Source: Planosporangium sp963837285 (GTDB taxonomy: Bacteria > Actinomycetota > Actinomycetes > Mycobacteriales > Micromonosporaceae). Taken from it: 64,000 nucleotides of DNA. A model generated the notes under the pieces. The model did not search any database and had not been told where the DNA came from. It saw only the letters and a list, made by a program, of their open reading frames with translations. The position numbers and the translations under genes were made by a program. Positions 25,578-33,999 of the stretch are shown in pieces. The stretch covers positions 62,001-126,000 of the forward strand of contig CAWIMS010000001.1 in NCBI GenBank assembly GCA_963837285.1, in the 5' to 3' direction. How positions within the stretch are numbered: position 1 is the first letter of the stretch; each line of letters opens with the position of its first letter.

Positions 25578-26580
25578 GGATCGGCAGGGTGACCCGGATC
25601 CGGCAGCCGGCGGCGCCGTTCTGGTCGACCACCGAGATGGTGCCGTGGTGCAGTTCCACCACCCAGCGCGCGATCGCGAGCCCGAGCCCGGTGCCGCCGC
25701 CGGTGGACCGGTCGCCGCGGGTGAACCGCTCGAACACCCGTTCCCGCTGCTCGACCGGGATGCCAGGCCCCTCGTCGGCGACCTCGATGACCAGCCGGCC
25801 GGCTTCCGCCGAGGCGCTGACGGTGACCTCGCCATCGGCCGGCCCGTGCCGGACCGCGTTGTCGAGCAGGTTGACCACCACCTGGTACAGCCGCTCGCGG
25901 TCGGCGTGCACGGTCGCTTCGGGCGGGCGGACCTCGGTGCGGAAGACCACCTTCCGTTCGGCCGCGGCGGCCGCTACCTCTGCTTCCGCCACGACATCGG
26001 AGAGCAGGTCGGCGACCGGGAACGCGCTCCGGTCGAGGGCCAGGACACCGGCGTCGATCCGGGACAGGTCGAGCAGCTCGGTGACCAGCCGGCCGAGGCG
26101 CTCGGTCTGGGTGAGCGCCTTGCGCAGCGTCTCCGGGTCGGCCGCCGCGACCCCGTCCACGATGTTCTCCAGCACCCCCTGCAGGGCCGAGATGGGGGTA
26201 CGCAGCTCGTGCGACACGTTGGCGATCAGCTCGCGCCGCTGCTGGTCGGCCGAGGCCAGGTCGGCGGCCATCTGGTTGAACGCGACCGCGAGCTGGCCGA
26301 CCTCGTCGCGGGACGTCGCGCGGACCCGACGGGTGTAGTCGCCGCGCGCCATCGCCCGTGCGGCGGTGGTCATCTCGCGCAGCGGCGCGGTGATCCCGTG
26401 GGCGAGCGCCTGCGACGTGACCAGCGCGATGACGATCGCCGCCGCCGAGGTCTTGGGCGGGAACGAACCCACGCCGTGCCAGAACACGAGCAGGCCGACG
26501 ACGCCCGACCCGACCAGCAGGACGACGAGCTTCAGCTTGATCGACGGGATGGGATCAAGCGGACGGGGAAGGCTCGGCAT
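25564..26580 (-). CDS. Membrane sensor histidine kinase with HAMP domain
   Basis: 338 residues. One clear N-terminal helix (LVVLLVGSGVVGLLVFWHG) and a second short one (AAAIVIALVTSQALAHG) bracket a very small external loop, so it may sense within or at the membrane. Then come HAMP (APLREMTTAARAMARGDYTRR), HisKA with ANVSHELRTPISALQGVLEN, and the ATPase domain with N box VVNLLDNAVRHG, G1 EVADEGPGIPVE, F box FERFTRG and G2 GGTGLGLAIARWV. It starts inside the end of the regulator gene by 26 bases. With that regulator it probably controls the downstream symporter genes. Confidence 0.9.
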   Translation of the reverse strand: MPSLPRPLDPIPSIKLKLVVLLVGSGVVGLLVFWHGVGSFPPKTSAAAIVIALVTSQALAHGITAPLREMTTAARAMARGDYTRRVRATSRDEVGQLAVAFNQMAADLASADQQRRELIANVSHELRTPISALQGVLENIVDGVAAADPETLRKALTQTERLGRLVTELLDLSRIDAGVLALDRSAFPVADLLSDVVAEAEVAAAAAERKVVFRTEVRPPEATVHADRERLYQVVVNLLDNAVRHGPADGEVTVSASAEAGRLVIEVADEGPGIPVEQRERVFERFTRGDRSTGGGTGLGLAIARWVVELHHGTISVVDQNGAAGCRIRVTLPIRPLP

Positions 26581-27268
26581 CCGGCACCTCCAGTGCGTAC
26601 CCGACGCCGTGCACGGTGCGGATCAGATCAGCGCCGAGCTTGCGCCGCAGCGCCTTGACATGGCTGTCCACCGTACGGGTACCCGACGCGTCGGCCCAGC
26701 CCCACACGTCGGCGAGCAGGCGCTCCCGGGGCAGTACCGTCCGGGGCCGGCTGGCCAGGTGGACGAGCAGGTCGAACTCGGTCGGGGTGAGATGTGCCTC
26801 GACACCGGCCCGGCGGACCCGGCGCTCGGCCCGGTTGATCTCCAGGTCGCCCAGCGTGATCGGCGGCCCGCCGTTGTCGCTGACCGTGCGTTCCATCCGC
26901 TCCACCCGACGCAGCAGCGCGTGTACCCGCGCCGCCAGTTCCCGAACCGAGAACGGCTTGGTCAGATAGTCGTCGGCCCCGACGGCCAGCCCGACCAGCA
27001 GGTCCGTCTCGTCGTCACGGGCGGTAAGCATGAGTACCGGCACCGGCCGCTGGGCCTGAATCCGCCGGCACACCTCCAGCCCGTCGAATCCGGGCAGCAT
27101 CACGTCGAGTACGACCAGGTCGGGGCGGATCGCGTGGGCCTTGGCGACCGCGTTCGGGCCGTCGTGGGCGAGATCGACAGCGAAACCCTCGGCGCGCAGC
27201 CGGACCGCGACGGCCTCGGCGATCGTCCGCTCATCCTCGACGACCAGCACCCGGCGCTGGCTCATCAT
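26555..27268 (-). CDS. OmpR-type response regulator
   Basis: 237 residues from ATG at 27268 (MMSQRRVLVVEDERTIAEAV). The receiver domain has the acidic pair ED, the phosphoryl Asp in DLVVLDVMLPGFDGLEVC, the Thr in MLTARDDETD and Lys in DDYLTKPFSVRELAARV. The winged-helix output has LTPTEFDLLVHLASRPRTV and VDSHVKALRRKLGADLIRT with VHGVGYAL. The frame is open upstream through a 9-bp GC repeat array that would add an ARRARRARR-type tail; this is not considered part of the gene. It opens the regulator-kinase-small protein-symporter run. Confidence 0.9.
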   Translation of the reverse strand: MMSQRRVLVVEDERTIAEAVAVRLRAEGFAVDLAHDGPNAVAKAHAIRPDLVVLDVMLPGFDGLEVCRRIQAQRPVPVLMLTARDDETDLLVGLAVGADDYLTKPFSVRELAARVHALLRRVERMERTVSDNGGPPITLGDLEINRAERRVRRAGVEAHLTPTEFDLLVHLASRPRTVLPRERLLADVWGWADASGTRTVDSHVKALRRKLGADLIRTVHGVGYALEVPDAEPSPSA

Positions 27269-27283
27269 GATCGGCACGACCTC

Positions 27284-27363
27284 GGGGCTGGCGGGGCTGG
27301 CGGGGCAGGCGGGGCAGGCGCGGCGGGCGCGGCGGGCGCGGCGGGCGCGGCGGGCGCGGCGGG
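27284..27363. repeat. 9-bp GC-rich tandem repeat array upstream of the regulator gene
   Basis: Around nine units of 9 bp: the outer ones read GGCTGGCGG or GGCAGGCGG and five inner ones are GCGCGGCGG. It ends directly at inverted repeat copy 4. It lies in the 5' leader or promoter of the regulator gene. The 313-bp gap 27269-27582 otherwise holds only copy 4 and the divergent promoter region of the DUF4097 gene. Confidence 0.85.
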
Positions 27364-27430
27364 CGACAATTTCCCGGAAGTTGTTGCCTCCGCCTCGCCC
27401 TGAGGGCACGACTTCCGGGAAGTTGTGCCG
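27364..27430. repeat. Long-armed inverted repeat, family A copy 4
   Basis: CGACAATTTCCCGGAAGTTG with TTGCCTC pairs with GAGGGCACGACTTCC and GGGAAGTTGTGCCG. It is the only copy between two divergent genes, where no gene ends. Confidence 0.85.
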
Positions 27431-27582
27431 ATCTTGGCTGAAGACCGTGTCGATCTGCCCATACCGCGAACTCTATTAAGCGCCGTCATCCCAACTTGTG
27501 AACATCCGGTGGAGGTGATGGGGGAAACTCGGGGTCCGAACCCGGATGCCTCTCGGGGCGGTCGCCCCGTAACTTTCCGAGC

Positions 27583-28422
27583 ATGGCCAGGATGCTTACG
27601 GGTGCGGCGGGGATCTTCGGAATCTCGTTGGGGGTGGTGGCGCTCAGCGCGTGCACGTACATCCCCAACAAGGACTTCCGGGATGAGCGGACCGTGGAGA
27701 CGGCGATCACGTCGGTCATCCTCACCGGCGGGTCGGGGTCGGTGACGATCACCGGCTCGGCGGATGGCGCGATTCACGTGAAACGTCACGTTCGGTACCG
27801 GGACAAGAAGCCCGGCGAGACCGACAACGTGGCGGGCGACACGCTCACGCTCAACACCTCCTGTGGGCGGGCGTGCTGGGTGGACTACGACGTGGCCGCC
27901 CCTAAGGGGATCAAGGTTGCCGGGCGGCTGAGCTCGGGCGACATCACGCTGCGTAACGTCGCTACCGCGTCGGTCGCGGTCGACTCCGGCAACGTCCGGG
28001 TCCGTGGCGCGTCCGGCGACATTACCGTGCGGTCCAGCTCGGGTGACCTCGACCTGGCCGACATCACGGGCACGGTCACCGGCCACACCGATTCCGGCAA
28101 CATCCGGCTGGCCGGCGTCACCGGTACCGCCGATGCCCAGACCTCGTCCGGCGACATCGTCGCCAGCGACCTGCGCGGCGCGCGGACCAGTACCCACACC
28201 GACTCGGGCAACGTGACGCTCCGGCTGGCCAGCACGCAGGACGTGGACACGCAGACCAGCAGCGGCGACGTCCGGCTCACCGTGCCGAGCGGGCAGAGCT
28301 ACCGGGTCGCGGTGAGCAGCTCGTCCGGTGACCAGCACGTGGGCGTGACCAGCGAGGCGACCGCGACGCATCAGCTCAAGGTGCACACCGACAGCGGCAA
28401 CATCACGATCGATCAGGCGTGA
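27583..28422 (+). CDS. DUF4097-type beta-repeat lipoprotein
   Basis: 279 residues. The signal peptide GIFGISLGVVALSAC ends in a lipobox cysteine, so the protein is likely anchored outside the membrane. The rest is a right-handed beta-solenoid pattern of 18-20-residue turns in which SSGDI and DSGNV alternate: LSSGDITLRNVA, VDSGNVRVRGAS, SSSGDLDLADI, HTDSGNIRLAGVT, TSSGDIVASDL, TDSGNVTLRLAS. This is the adhesin-like DUF4097 fold; its role is unknown. It is flanked by minus-strand regulators on both sides. Confidence 0.8.
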   Translation: MARMLTGAAGIFGISLGVVALSACTYIPNKDFRDERTVETAITSVILTGGSGSVTITGSADGAIHVKRHVRYRDKKPGETDNVAGDTLTLNTSCGRACWVDYDVAAPKGIKVAGRLSSGDITLRNVATASVAVDSGNVRVRGASGDITVRSSSGDLDLADITGTVTGHTDSGNIRLAGVTGTADAQTSSGDIVASDLRGARTSTHTDSGNVTLRLASTQDVDTQTSSGDVRLTVPSGQSYRVAVSSSSGDQHVGVTSEATATHQLKVHTDSGNITIDQA

Positions 28423-28434
28423 GGAACCGTCGGT

Positions 28435-29217
28435 TCAGCCGCCCCAGTTGTGCTTGGCCGCGCGTACCAGCCGGTCCTTCAGCTCCCGGGTGTGGCGGCG
28501 GGACACCGGCAGCTCGCGACCGTCGACGATCACCACGTACCCGCTGCCGGTGAGCCGCAGTTCAGTGATCAGCTTGAGCTGGACCAGGTACGACCGGTGT
28601 ACCCGCACGAACCCGGCGTCCGCCCAGCGCTCGGCGAGCGTTGCCAGCGGCACCCGGACCAGGTGCGAGGCGTCGGCGGTGTGCAGCCGGGCGTAGTCGC
28701 CCTGCGCCTCGACCCAGCGCACCGCCGACCGGGGCAGCATCCGGGTGGTGCCCGCCAGCTCGACCGGGATCGTCGGATCGTCGGCCCGCTCGCGCTGCCC
28801 GGCGACCGCCGGATGGGCCGGTACCAGCCGGGCGGCGAGCACCCGGCGCAGCGACTCGGCGATCCGGTCATCCTGTACCGGCTTGCGGACGTAGTCGGTG
28901 ACCCCCAGGTCGAACGCCTCCGCCGCACGGTCGTCGTACGCGGTGACGAACACGACGGCGGGCGGCTTGGCGAACCGGCCGAGCACCCGGGCCAGCTCCA
29001 TCCCGTCGAGCCCGGGCATCCGGATGTCCAGGAACACCACGTCGATGTCGGTGTCGCGAAGCAACCGCAGCGCCTCGGTCGCGTCCCCGGCGGTGTGTAC
29101 GACCGCCACCCGGGGATCGGCGCGCAGCAGGTAGGCCAGCTCGTCGAGCGCCGGTGGTTCGTCGTCGACCGCGAGCACCCGCAGGTACGCGGGTGTCACC
29201 TGTGGATAGTCGGTCAT
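28435..29217 (-). CDS. LytTR-type response regulator
   Basis: 260 residues from ATG at 29217, overlapping the kinase stop by three to four bases. The receiver has VLAVDDEPPALDELAYLLRA, the phosphoryl Asp in VVFLDIRMPGLDGMELA, FVTAYDDRAAEAF and YVRKPVQDDRIAESL. The LytTR DNA-binding domain follows: AVRWVEAQGDYARLHTADAS, VRVHRSYLVQLKLITELRLT and ELPVSRRHTRELKDRL. LytST-type systems in other Gram-positives control carboxylate uptake, which fits the two symporter loci in this window, though that link is inference. Confidence 0.9.
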   Translation of the reverse strand: MTDYPQVTPAYLRVLAVDDEPPALDELAYLLRADPRVAVVHTAGDATEALRLLRDTDIDVVFLDIRMPGLDGMELARVLGRFAKPPAVVFVTAYDDRAAEAFDLGVTDYVRKPVQDDRIAESLRRVLAARLVPAHPAVAGQRERADDPTIPVELAGTTRMLPRSAVRWVEAQGDYARLHTADASHLVRVPLATLAERWADAGFVRVHRSYLVQLKLITELRLTGSGYVVIVDGRELPVSRRHTRELKDRLVRAAKHNWGG

Positions 29218-30425
29218 GCGGCGCTCCGGGTGTGTACACCCCGGTGGAACTTCGGTATCCGCATGCTCACCTTCGTCCCGGCGCCCGGTGCGGTCTCGAC
29301 GACCAGCCCGAACTCGTCGCCGAACACCGCGCGCAGCCGATCGTCCACATTGCTCAGTCCGACATGCTGGCCGGACTCCGCGCCGTCGTCGTCCGCGGGC
29401 CCGTTCAGCACGGACGGATCCATGCCCACACCGTCGTCCTCCACCGTGAGGTGGCACTCGGCGCCGGCGTCACGGGCCACGATGCTGACCGTACCGACCC
29501 CGGGCTTGCGCGACAGCCCGTGCCGCACCGCGTTCTCCACGAGCGGTTGCAGGCACAGGAACGGCAGCCCGACCGGCAGCACCTCGGGGGCGATCTGCAG
29601 GCGTACCTGGAGCCGCTCGCCGAACCGGGCACGCTCGATCATCAGGTACCGGTCGATCGAGCGCAGTTCCTCGGCGAGCGTGGTGAACTCGCCGTGCGCC
29701 CGGAACGAGTACCGGGTGAACTCCGCGAACTCGATGATCAGCTCGCGCGCCCGCTCCGGGTCGGTGCGTACCAGCGAAGCGATCGCGGTCAGCGCGTTGT
29801 AGATGAAGTGTGGGCTGATCTGGGCGCGCAGCGCGCGTACTTCGGCCCGGGCCAGCCGCGCCCGGGACGAGTCCAGCTCGGCGAGCGCGAGCTGCGCGGC
29901 CACCCAGCGCGCGGTCTCCACCGTGGCCTGCACCAGACCCGGCGCGACCGAACGGTCACTGACCGCGACCAGGGCACCCTGGGTGCCACCGCCACCGCGG
30001 TCGATGGGTACGACCACGCCGCCCCGCACGACGCAGTCGACCAGGTCGCAGGCGAGGTCCCCGGTGCCCAGCACGGCGGACCGGCCGGTGGCGACGACCT
30101 TCGCCGCCGCGGCGGCGAGCTGCTCGCGGTGGTGCTCGCCCTCGCCGTCGAAGGCGAGCAGGCCGTCGGTCGAGGCCACTGCGAAGCCGGCGGCTCCGGT
30201 GAGGGTACGCAGATAGCGGATCGCCTTGCCGGCCGCCGCCTGGGTGAGCCCGGCCTGCAACGGCTCGGCCGCGAGCGCCCCGGTGTGCAGCACCTCGTAC
30301 GTGGCCCGTTGCGCGGCGGTGGCGATGCCCGGACGGGCGCGCAGCCGCAGCACCGCGTATACCGCGCCGACCAGCGCGGCGAGCAGCGCGAGGACCGCGA
30401 ACGCCGCCGAGAGGTTACCGCGCAC
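29214..30425 (-). CDS. LytS-type sensor histidine kinase
   Basis: 403 residues from GTG at 30425. One N-terminal membrane helix (AFAVLALLAALVGAVYAVL) precedes a GAF-like sensor (residues 45-190, including VVVPIDRGGGGTQGALVAVS). The His_kinase domain carries the phosphorylated His in LRAQISPHFIYNALTAIAS, and the ATPase has LQPLVENAVRHGLSRK and TVEDDGVGMDPSVLN then VGLSNVDDRLRAVFG. The single helix is fewer than the five to six of classical LytS, so sensing is probably by the GAF-like domain. It is cotranscribed with the LytTR regulator and divergent from the chemoreceptor gene. Confidence 0.9.
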   Translation of the reverse strand: MRGNLSAAFAVLALLAALVGAVYAVLRLRARPGIATAAQRATYEVLHTGALAAEPLQAGLTQAAAGKAIRYLRTLTGAAGFAVASTDGLLAFDGEGEHHREQLAAAAAKVVATGRSAVLGTGDLACDLVDCVVRGGVVVPIDRGGGGTQGALVAVSDRSVAPGLVQATVETARWVAAQLALAELDSSRARLARAEVRALRAQISPHFIYNALTAIASLVRTDPERARELIIEFAEFTRYSFRAHGEFTTLAEELRSIDRYLMIERARFGERLQVRLQIAPEVLPVGLPFLCLQPLVENAVRHGLSRKPGVGTVSIVARDAGAECHLTVEDDGVGMDPSVLNGPADDDGAESGQHVGLSNVDDRLRAVFGDEFGLVVETAPGAGTKVSMRIPKFHRGVHTRSAA

Positions 30426-30504
30426 GTAAGGATCGTGACCCCCGCGTCGCGGTTAGCGCCAGACCCGCGTCGTTTCCCAGGATCGCCGGAAGCAAAACCC
30501 GGAT

Positions 30505-30552
30505 GCCCGATAAACCCGATAAGCGTCCAGCGTGGTTATTCGATCCCGATAA
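30505..30552 (+). promoter_or_regulatory. Three CCCGATAA boxes upstream of the chemoreceptor gene
   Basis: CCCGATAA occurs at 30506, 30515 and 30545, 50-100 bp before the ATG. It resembles GCCGATAA, the -10 element of FliA-type flagellar sigma promoters; no convincing -35 match was found at the right spacing, so this is tentative. Confidence 0.35.
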
Positions 30553-30602
30553 TGCGGGTAAGCGGCTCTGACAGCGGGCCGCCCGATCACGGGGGCCTGA
30601 CC

Positions 30603-32189
30603 ATGAGACTGCTAAAAGATCTGACAGTTCGCCGTCGGCTGGCAGTACTGAGTGGCCTGGGTGTCCTGGTGGCGCTGTTCATCGGTGGGGTCAGCTACTA
30701 CGGCGCCGACCAGCTCCGCGATACGGACGCCCTGCTCACCAGCCTGAACACCGCCAATGCCCAGCTGATCAGCCTCGATGTGACCTCGAACGACGCGGAG
30801 ATCGCCCAGCGCGACCAGATACTCGCGAACAGCGATGCCGAGCGCCAGACGGCCGCGACCTACCTGTCCGCGGCCAGTCAGGAAGCCGAGGCGTCCTGGA
30901 GCCGGATCGGTGCCCTGGATCTGCCGACCAACCTGCGCAGCGACCTGGACAGCCTGCACCAGCAGTACATCGCCTACCTCCAGGGGATCGCCACGGACAT
31001 GCCGACGCTCGGCGCCCTGACCCCGGGCAGCCCGGCGGCCGTCCCGGTGTTCACCCGCGCACGGGAGCGGGCCAAGTCGATCGGCGAACGGATCGATGCC
31101 AGCCGGGAGCTCCTGGCCAGCGCCGTCACCAGCGCGACGGCCGACAACACCAAGCGGATCCGGGAGATCAAGGACACGGTACTGCTGGTCGGCGTCATCG
31201 GGCTGGCCCTGCTGGTGCTCCTGTCGGCGCTGGTCGGGCGGTCCATCACCGTGCCGCTGGGCAAAGTGGTCGCCGCGCTCCGTGCCGTGGCCCGCAAGGA
31301 TCTGACCGTGCAGGTCGATGTGGACGGGCGTAACGAACTGGCCGAGATGGCGACCGCGCTGACCGAGGCGGTGACCGGTGTCCGCGGCGCGATCACCGCG
31401 ATCGCGGCCAGCTCCACCACGCTGACCGCCGCCTCGCACGAGTTGAGCGCGGTCGCCACCCAGCTCGGCGGTAACGCCGAGGAGACGTCCAGCCAGGCCG
31501 GCGTGGTCTCCGGGGCCGCCGAGGAGGTGTCGACCGAGGTACAGACGATGTCCGCCGCCACCGAGCAGATGGGTACGGCGATCAGCGAGATCGCGATGAA
31601 CGCCAGCTCCGCCGCTTCGGTCGCCGGGCAGGCGGTACAGACCGCCGAGCAGACCTCGGGCGCGGTGGCCCGGCTCGACCAGGCCAGCGCCGAGATCGGT
31701 GACATCGTCAAGCTGATCAACTCGATCGCGGAGCAGACCAACCTGCTGGCGCTCAACGCGACGATCGAGGCAGCCCGGGCCGGCGACGCCGGTAAGGGCT
31801 TCGCCGTGGTCGCCAGCGAGGTCAAGGACCTGGCCCAGGAGACCGCGCACGCAACCGAGAGCATCACCGCCAAGGTCACCGGCATCCAGGCGACCACCGC
31901 GGAGGCCACCGTGGCGATCGGCCAGATCTCCTCGGTCGTCGGGGAGATCAGCAACCTGCAGACCACGATCGCCGCCGCCGTCGAGGAGCAGTCCGCGACG
32001 ACCGGAGAGATCTCCCGCAGCGTTTCGCAGGTCGCGACCGGTGCCACGCAGATCGCCGAGAACATCTCCGGCGTCGCCGTAGCGGCCGGCTCCACGTCGG
32101 AGGGCGCGGCCACCACTCAGCAGGCCGCCGCCGAACTGGCCCGAATGGCCAACGACGTCGACCAACTGGTGAACGACTTCAAAATCTAA
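30603..32189 (+). CDS. Methyl-accepting chemotaxis protein
   Basis: 528 residues from ATG at 30603. The first helix (LAVLSGLGVLVALFIGGVSY) and the second (VLLVGVIGLALLVLLSALVG, about 193-213) enclose a 155-residue four-helix-type sensor. HAMP (GRSITVPLGKVVAALRAVAR) and the long coiled-coil signalling domain follow, with the highly conserved tip EQTNLLALNATIEAARAGDA then GKGFAVVASEVKDLAQETAH. It passes ligand signals to CheA/CheW in motile cells. No che or fla genes lie in the window, so it is an orphan receptor. It points to a motile or zoospore-forming organism. Confidence 0.95.
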   Translation: MRLLKDLTVRRRLAVLSGLGVLVALFIGGVSYYGADQLRDTDALLTSLNTANAQLISLDVTSNDAEIAQRDQILANSDAERQTAATYLSAASQEAEASWSRIGALDLPTNLRSDLDSLHQQYIAYLQGIATDMPTLGALTPGSPAAVPVFTRARERAKSIGERIDASRELLASAVTSATADNTKRIREIKDTVLLVGVIGLALLVLLSALVGRSITVPLGKVVAALRAVARKDLTVQVDVDGRNELAEMATALTEAVTGVRGAITAIAASSTTLTAASHELSAVATQLGGNAEETSSQAGVVSGAAEEVSTEVQTMSAATEQMGTAISEIAMNASSAASVAGQAVQTAEQTSGAVARLDQASAEIGDIVKLINSIAEQTNLLALNATIEAARAGDAGKGFAVVASEVKDLAQETAHATESITAKVTGIQATTAEATVAIGQISSVVGEISNLQTTIAAAVEEQSATTGEISRSVSQVATGATQIAENISGVAVAAGSTSEGAATTQQAAAELARMANDVDQLVNDFKI

Positions 32190-32199
32190 CCGCCACCCT

Positions 32200-32260
32200 C
32201 TTCCATGATCATGAAAGATTGACGTTGCCATGTGGCCCGAATCCTTCATGATCATGGAAG
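32200..32260. terminator. Bidirectional hairpin between chemoreceptor and sugar transferase genes
   Basis: Perfect 16-bp arms CTTCCATGATCATGAA and TTCATGATCATGGAAG separated by 29 bases, between two convergent genes. The half-site CATGATCATGGAAGGGGGC is repeated exactly at 25559-25577 at the histidine kinase 3' end. Confidence 0.75.
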
Positions 32261-32268
32261 GGGGCTGG

Positions 32269-33816
32269 TCAGTAGGCGCCTTTGCGGCGGAGTACCACGC
32301 CTATCGTGCGCCACAGGGTGTGCAGGTCGAGGACCAGCGACCAGTTGTCCACGTAGTACAGGTCCAGCCGGACGGCGTCGTCCCAGGACAGGTCGCTGCG
32401 ACCGGAGACCTGCCACAGCCCGGTGATCCCCGGGCGGACCAGCAGCCGGCGGCGTACGTCGCCGAGGAAGTCGCCGTCTTCCGCCGGCAGCGGCCGTGGT
32501 CCGACCAGCGACATCTCACCGAGCAGGACGTTGATCAGCTGAGGCAGCTCGTCGAGGGAGGCCGCACGCAGGAACCGGCCCACCGGGAACACCCGCGGAT
32601 CATTGCGGATCTTGAAGAGCAGGCCGTCGCCCTCGTTGAGCTCCTCCAGCTCGGCCACCCGGTCCTCGGCGTCGGTGTACATGGTCCGGAACTTCCAGAC
32701 CCGGAAGATGCGACCCTCCCGCCCGACCCGGGCCTGCCGGAAGAAGATCGGGCCGGGGTCGGAGATCCGGATCGCGACCGCGATGGCGGTGAACAGCGGT
32801 AGCACGACGATCAGGCCGATGAGCGCGACGAGCCGGTCGATGAGGTTCTTGACCAGCCAGGCGAGGCCGGACAGGGTGGGCTCTTCCACGTACAGCAGCG
32901 GAAGGCCCTCGACCGGGCGGATGTGTACCCGCGGGCCCGCGATGTCGGTCAGCTGCGGCGCCACGACCAGGTCGACGCCGGTGCCCTCCAACTGCCAGGC
33001 GAGCCGGCGCAGCTCGCCCGGCTCGGTGCTGGCCGAGCCGCAGACGGCGATCGTGTCCGCGCCCAGTTCCCGGACCAGCGCGACCACGTCCCGGCCGGCG
33101 AACACCGGCACCGGCGGCTCGTCGCGGCGGGGCGCCGAGTATCCCTCGCTGGCGTGGATGCCGACCGGGATGAGCCCGGTCGCCGGGCTGCGGGTGATCG
33201 TCGTGAGCACCTCCATCGCCTCCGGCAGGGTGCCGACCAGCAGCATCCGGTGGGTGGCGAGGCCGTGCCCGCGAGCCAGGTACAGCAGCCGGCGGGCGAA
33301 GTACCGGAAGATCAGGATGTACGCGAGCGCGCCGACGAGAGCGATGCCGACGGAGAGCCGGGACAGATCTGTCTTGGTGGCGAAGGCGAGGAACGAGACG
33401 ATCGCGATCATCGTCCACGAAGCGCGGACGACCTGCTTGAACTCGTCGGTGCCGACACCCAGGTAGCGCCGGTCGTACGCGCCGTGCGCCCACAGCACGG
33501 CGAGCCAGCCGAGCGGCAGCAGCAGGAACACGATGAGGTTGAACAGCCCTAGCTCGCGCTGGAAGCCGGAGGTCGCCTTGTCGAGCGTCGACGTCGCGGT
33601 GAGGCTCGCCAGGGCGGTCGCCCCGTAGTCGAACAGGACCAGCACCGCTGCATACGACCGGTACCAGGTAGCGCGACGGCGGTTGCGGAACCACGCGGAG
33701 CGGGGAATCCCGTTGGGCGCTGCCGGCGCCTCCGGGAGGATCTCGAAGCTGTCAAGCTCCCGCACGCTCGTTCTCCGGCTCGCTCTGCTCGCCGGACGTT
33801 GCAGGCTGGTAGTCAC
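32269..33816 (-). CDS. Polyprenyl glycosylphosphotransferase (initiating sugar transferase)
   Basis: 515 residues from GTG at 33816, chosen because GGAGGG lies just upstream; longer starts to 33936 are open. Four or five N-terminal helices (SYAAVLVLFDYGATALASLT, LFNLIVFLLLPLGWLAVLWA, IAIVSFLAFATKT) lead to a CoA-binding-like middle domain (MLLVGTLPEAMEVL). The C-terminal bacterial sugar transferase domain has a helix LIGLIVVLPLFTAIAVAIRI, then PGPIFFRQARVGREGRIF, VWKFRTMYTDAE, LDELPQLINVLLGEMSLVG and RPGITGLWQVSGRSDLSWD. It transfers a sugar 1-phosphate to undecaprenyl phosphate, the first step for a surface polysaccharide. Confidence 0.9.
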   Translation of the reverse strand: MTTSLQRPASRASRRTSVRELDSFEILPEAPAAPNGIPRSAWFRNRRRATWYRSYAAVLVLFDYGATALASLTATSTLDKATSGFQRELGLFNLIVFLLLPLGWLAVLWAHGAYDRRYLGVGTDEFKQVVRASWTMIAIVSFLAFATKTDLSRLSVGIALVGALAYILIFRYFARRLLYLARGHGLATHRMLLVGTLPEAMEVLTTITRSPATGLIPVGIHASEGYSAPRRDEPPVPVFAGRDVVALVRELGADTIAVCGSASTEPGELRRLAWQLEGTGVDLVVAPQLTDIAGPRVHIRPVEGLPLLYVEEPTLSGLAWLVKNLIDRLVALIGLIVVLPLFTAIAVAIRISDPGPIFFRQARVGREGRIFRVWKFRTMYTDAEDRVAELEELNEGDGLLFKIRNDPRVFPVGRFLRAASLDELPQLINVLLGEMSLVGPRPLPAEDGDFLGDVRRRLLVRPGITGLWQVSGRSDLSWDDAVRLDLYYVDNWSLVLDLHTLWRTIGVVLRRKGAY

Positions 33817-33999
33817 TTCGGCGCCCTCCATGGCCATGGCGACTGACCGAAGTGAACGACCTGACCGGTCGGCGTGCCCGCCCGCGCGTTCATCAAACCC
33901 ATCACTGAGCGTCGATTCCGCCTCTGTGGCGACCAATCGTTCACAGCGCCCCTCAGTTTGCCATGCCGTACGGCGACGAGAGGTGACGACCGGCCGACA

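Noticed and set aside
29154..30602. Upstream extension of the chemoreceptor frame to 29154
   Set aside because: The extra part is antisense to the LytS/LytTR genes; the receptor's first helix starts right after ATG 30603.
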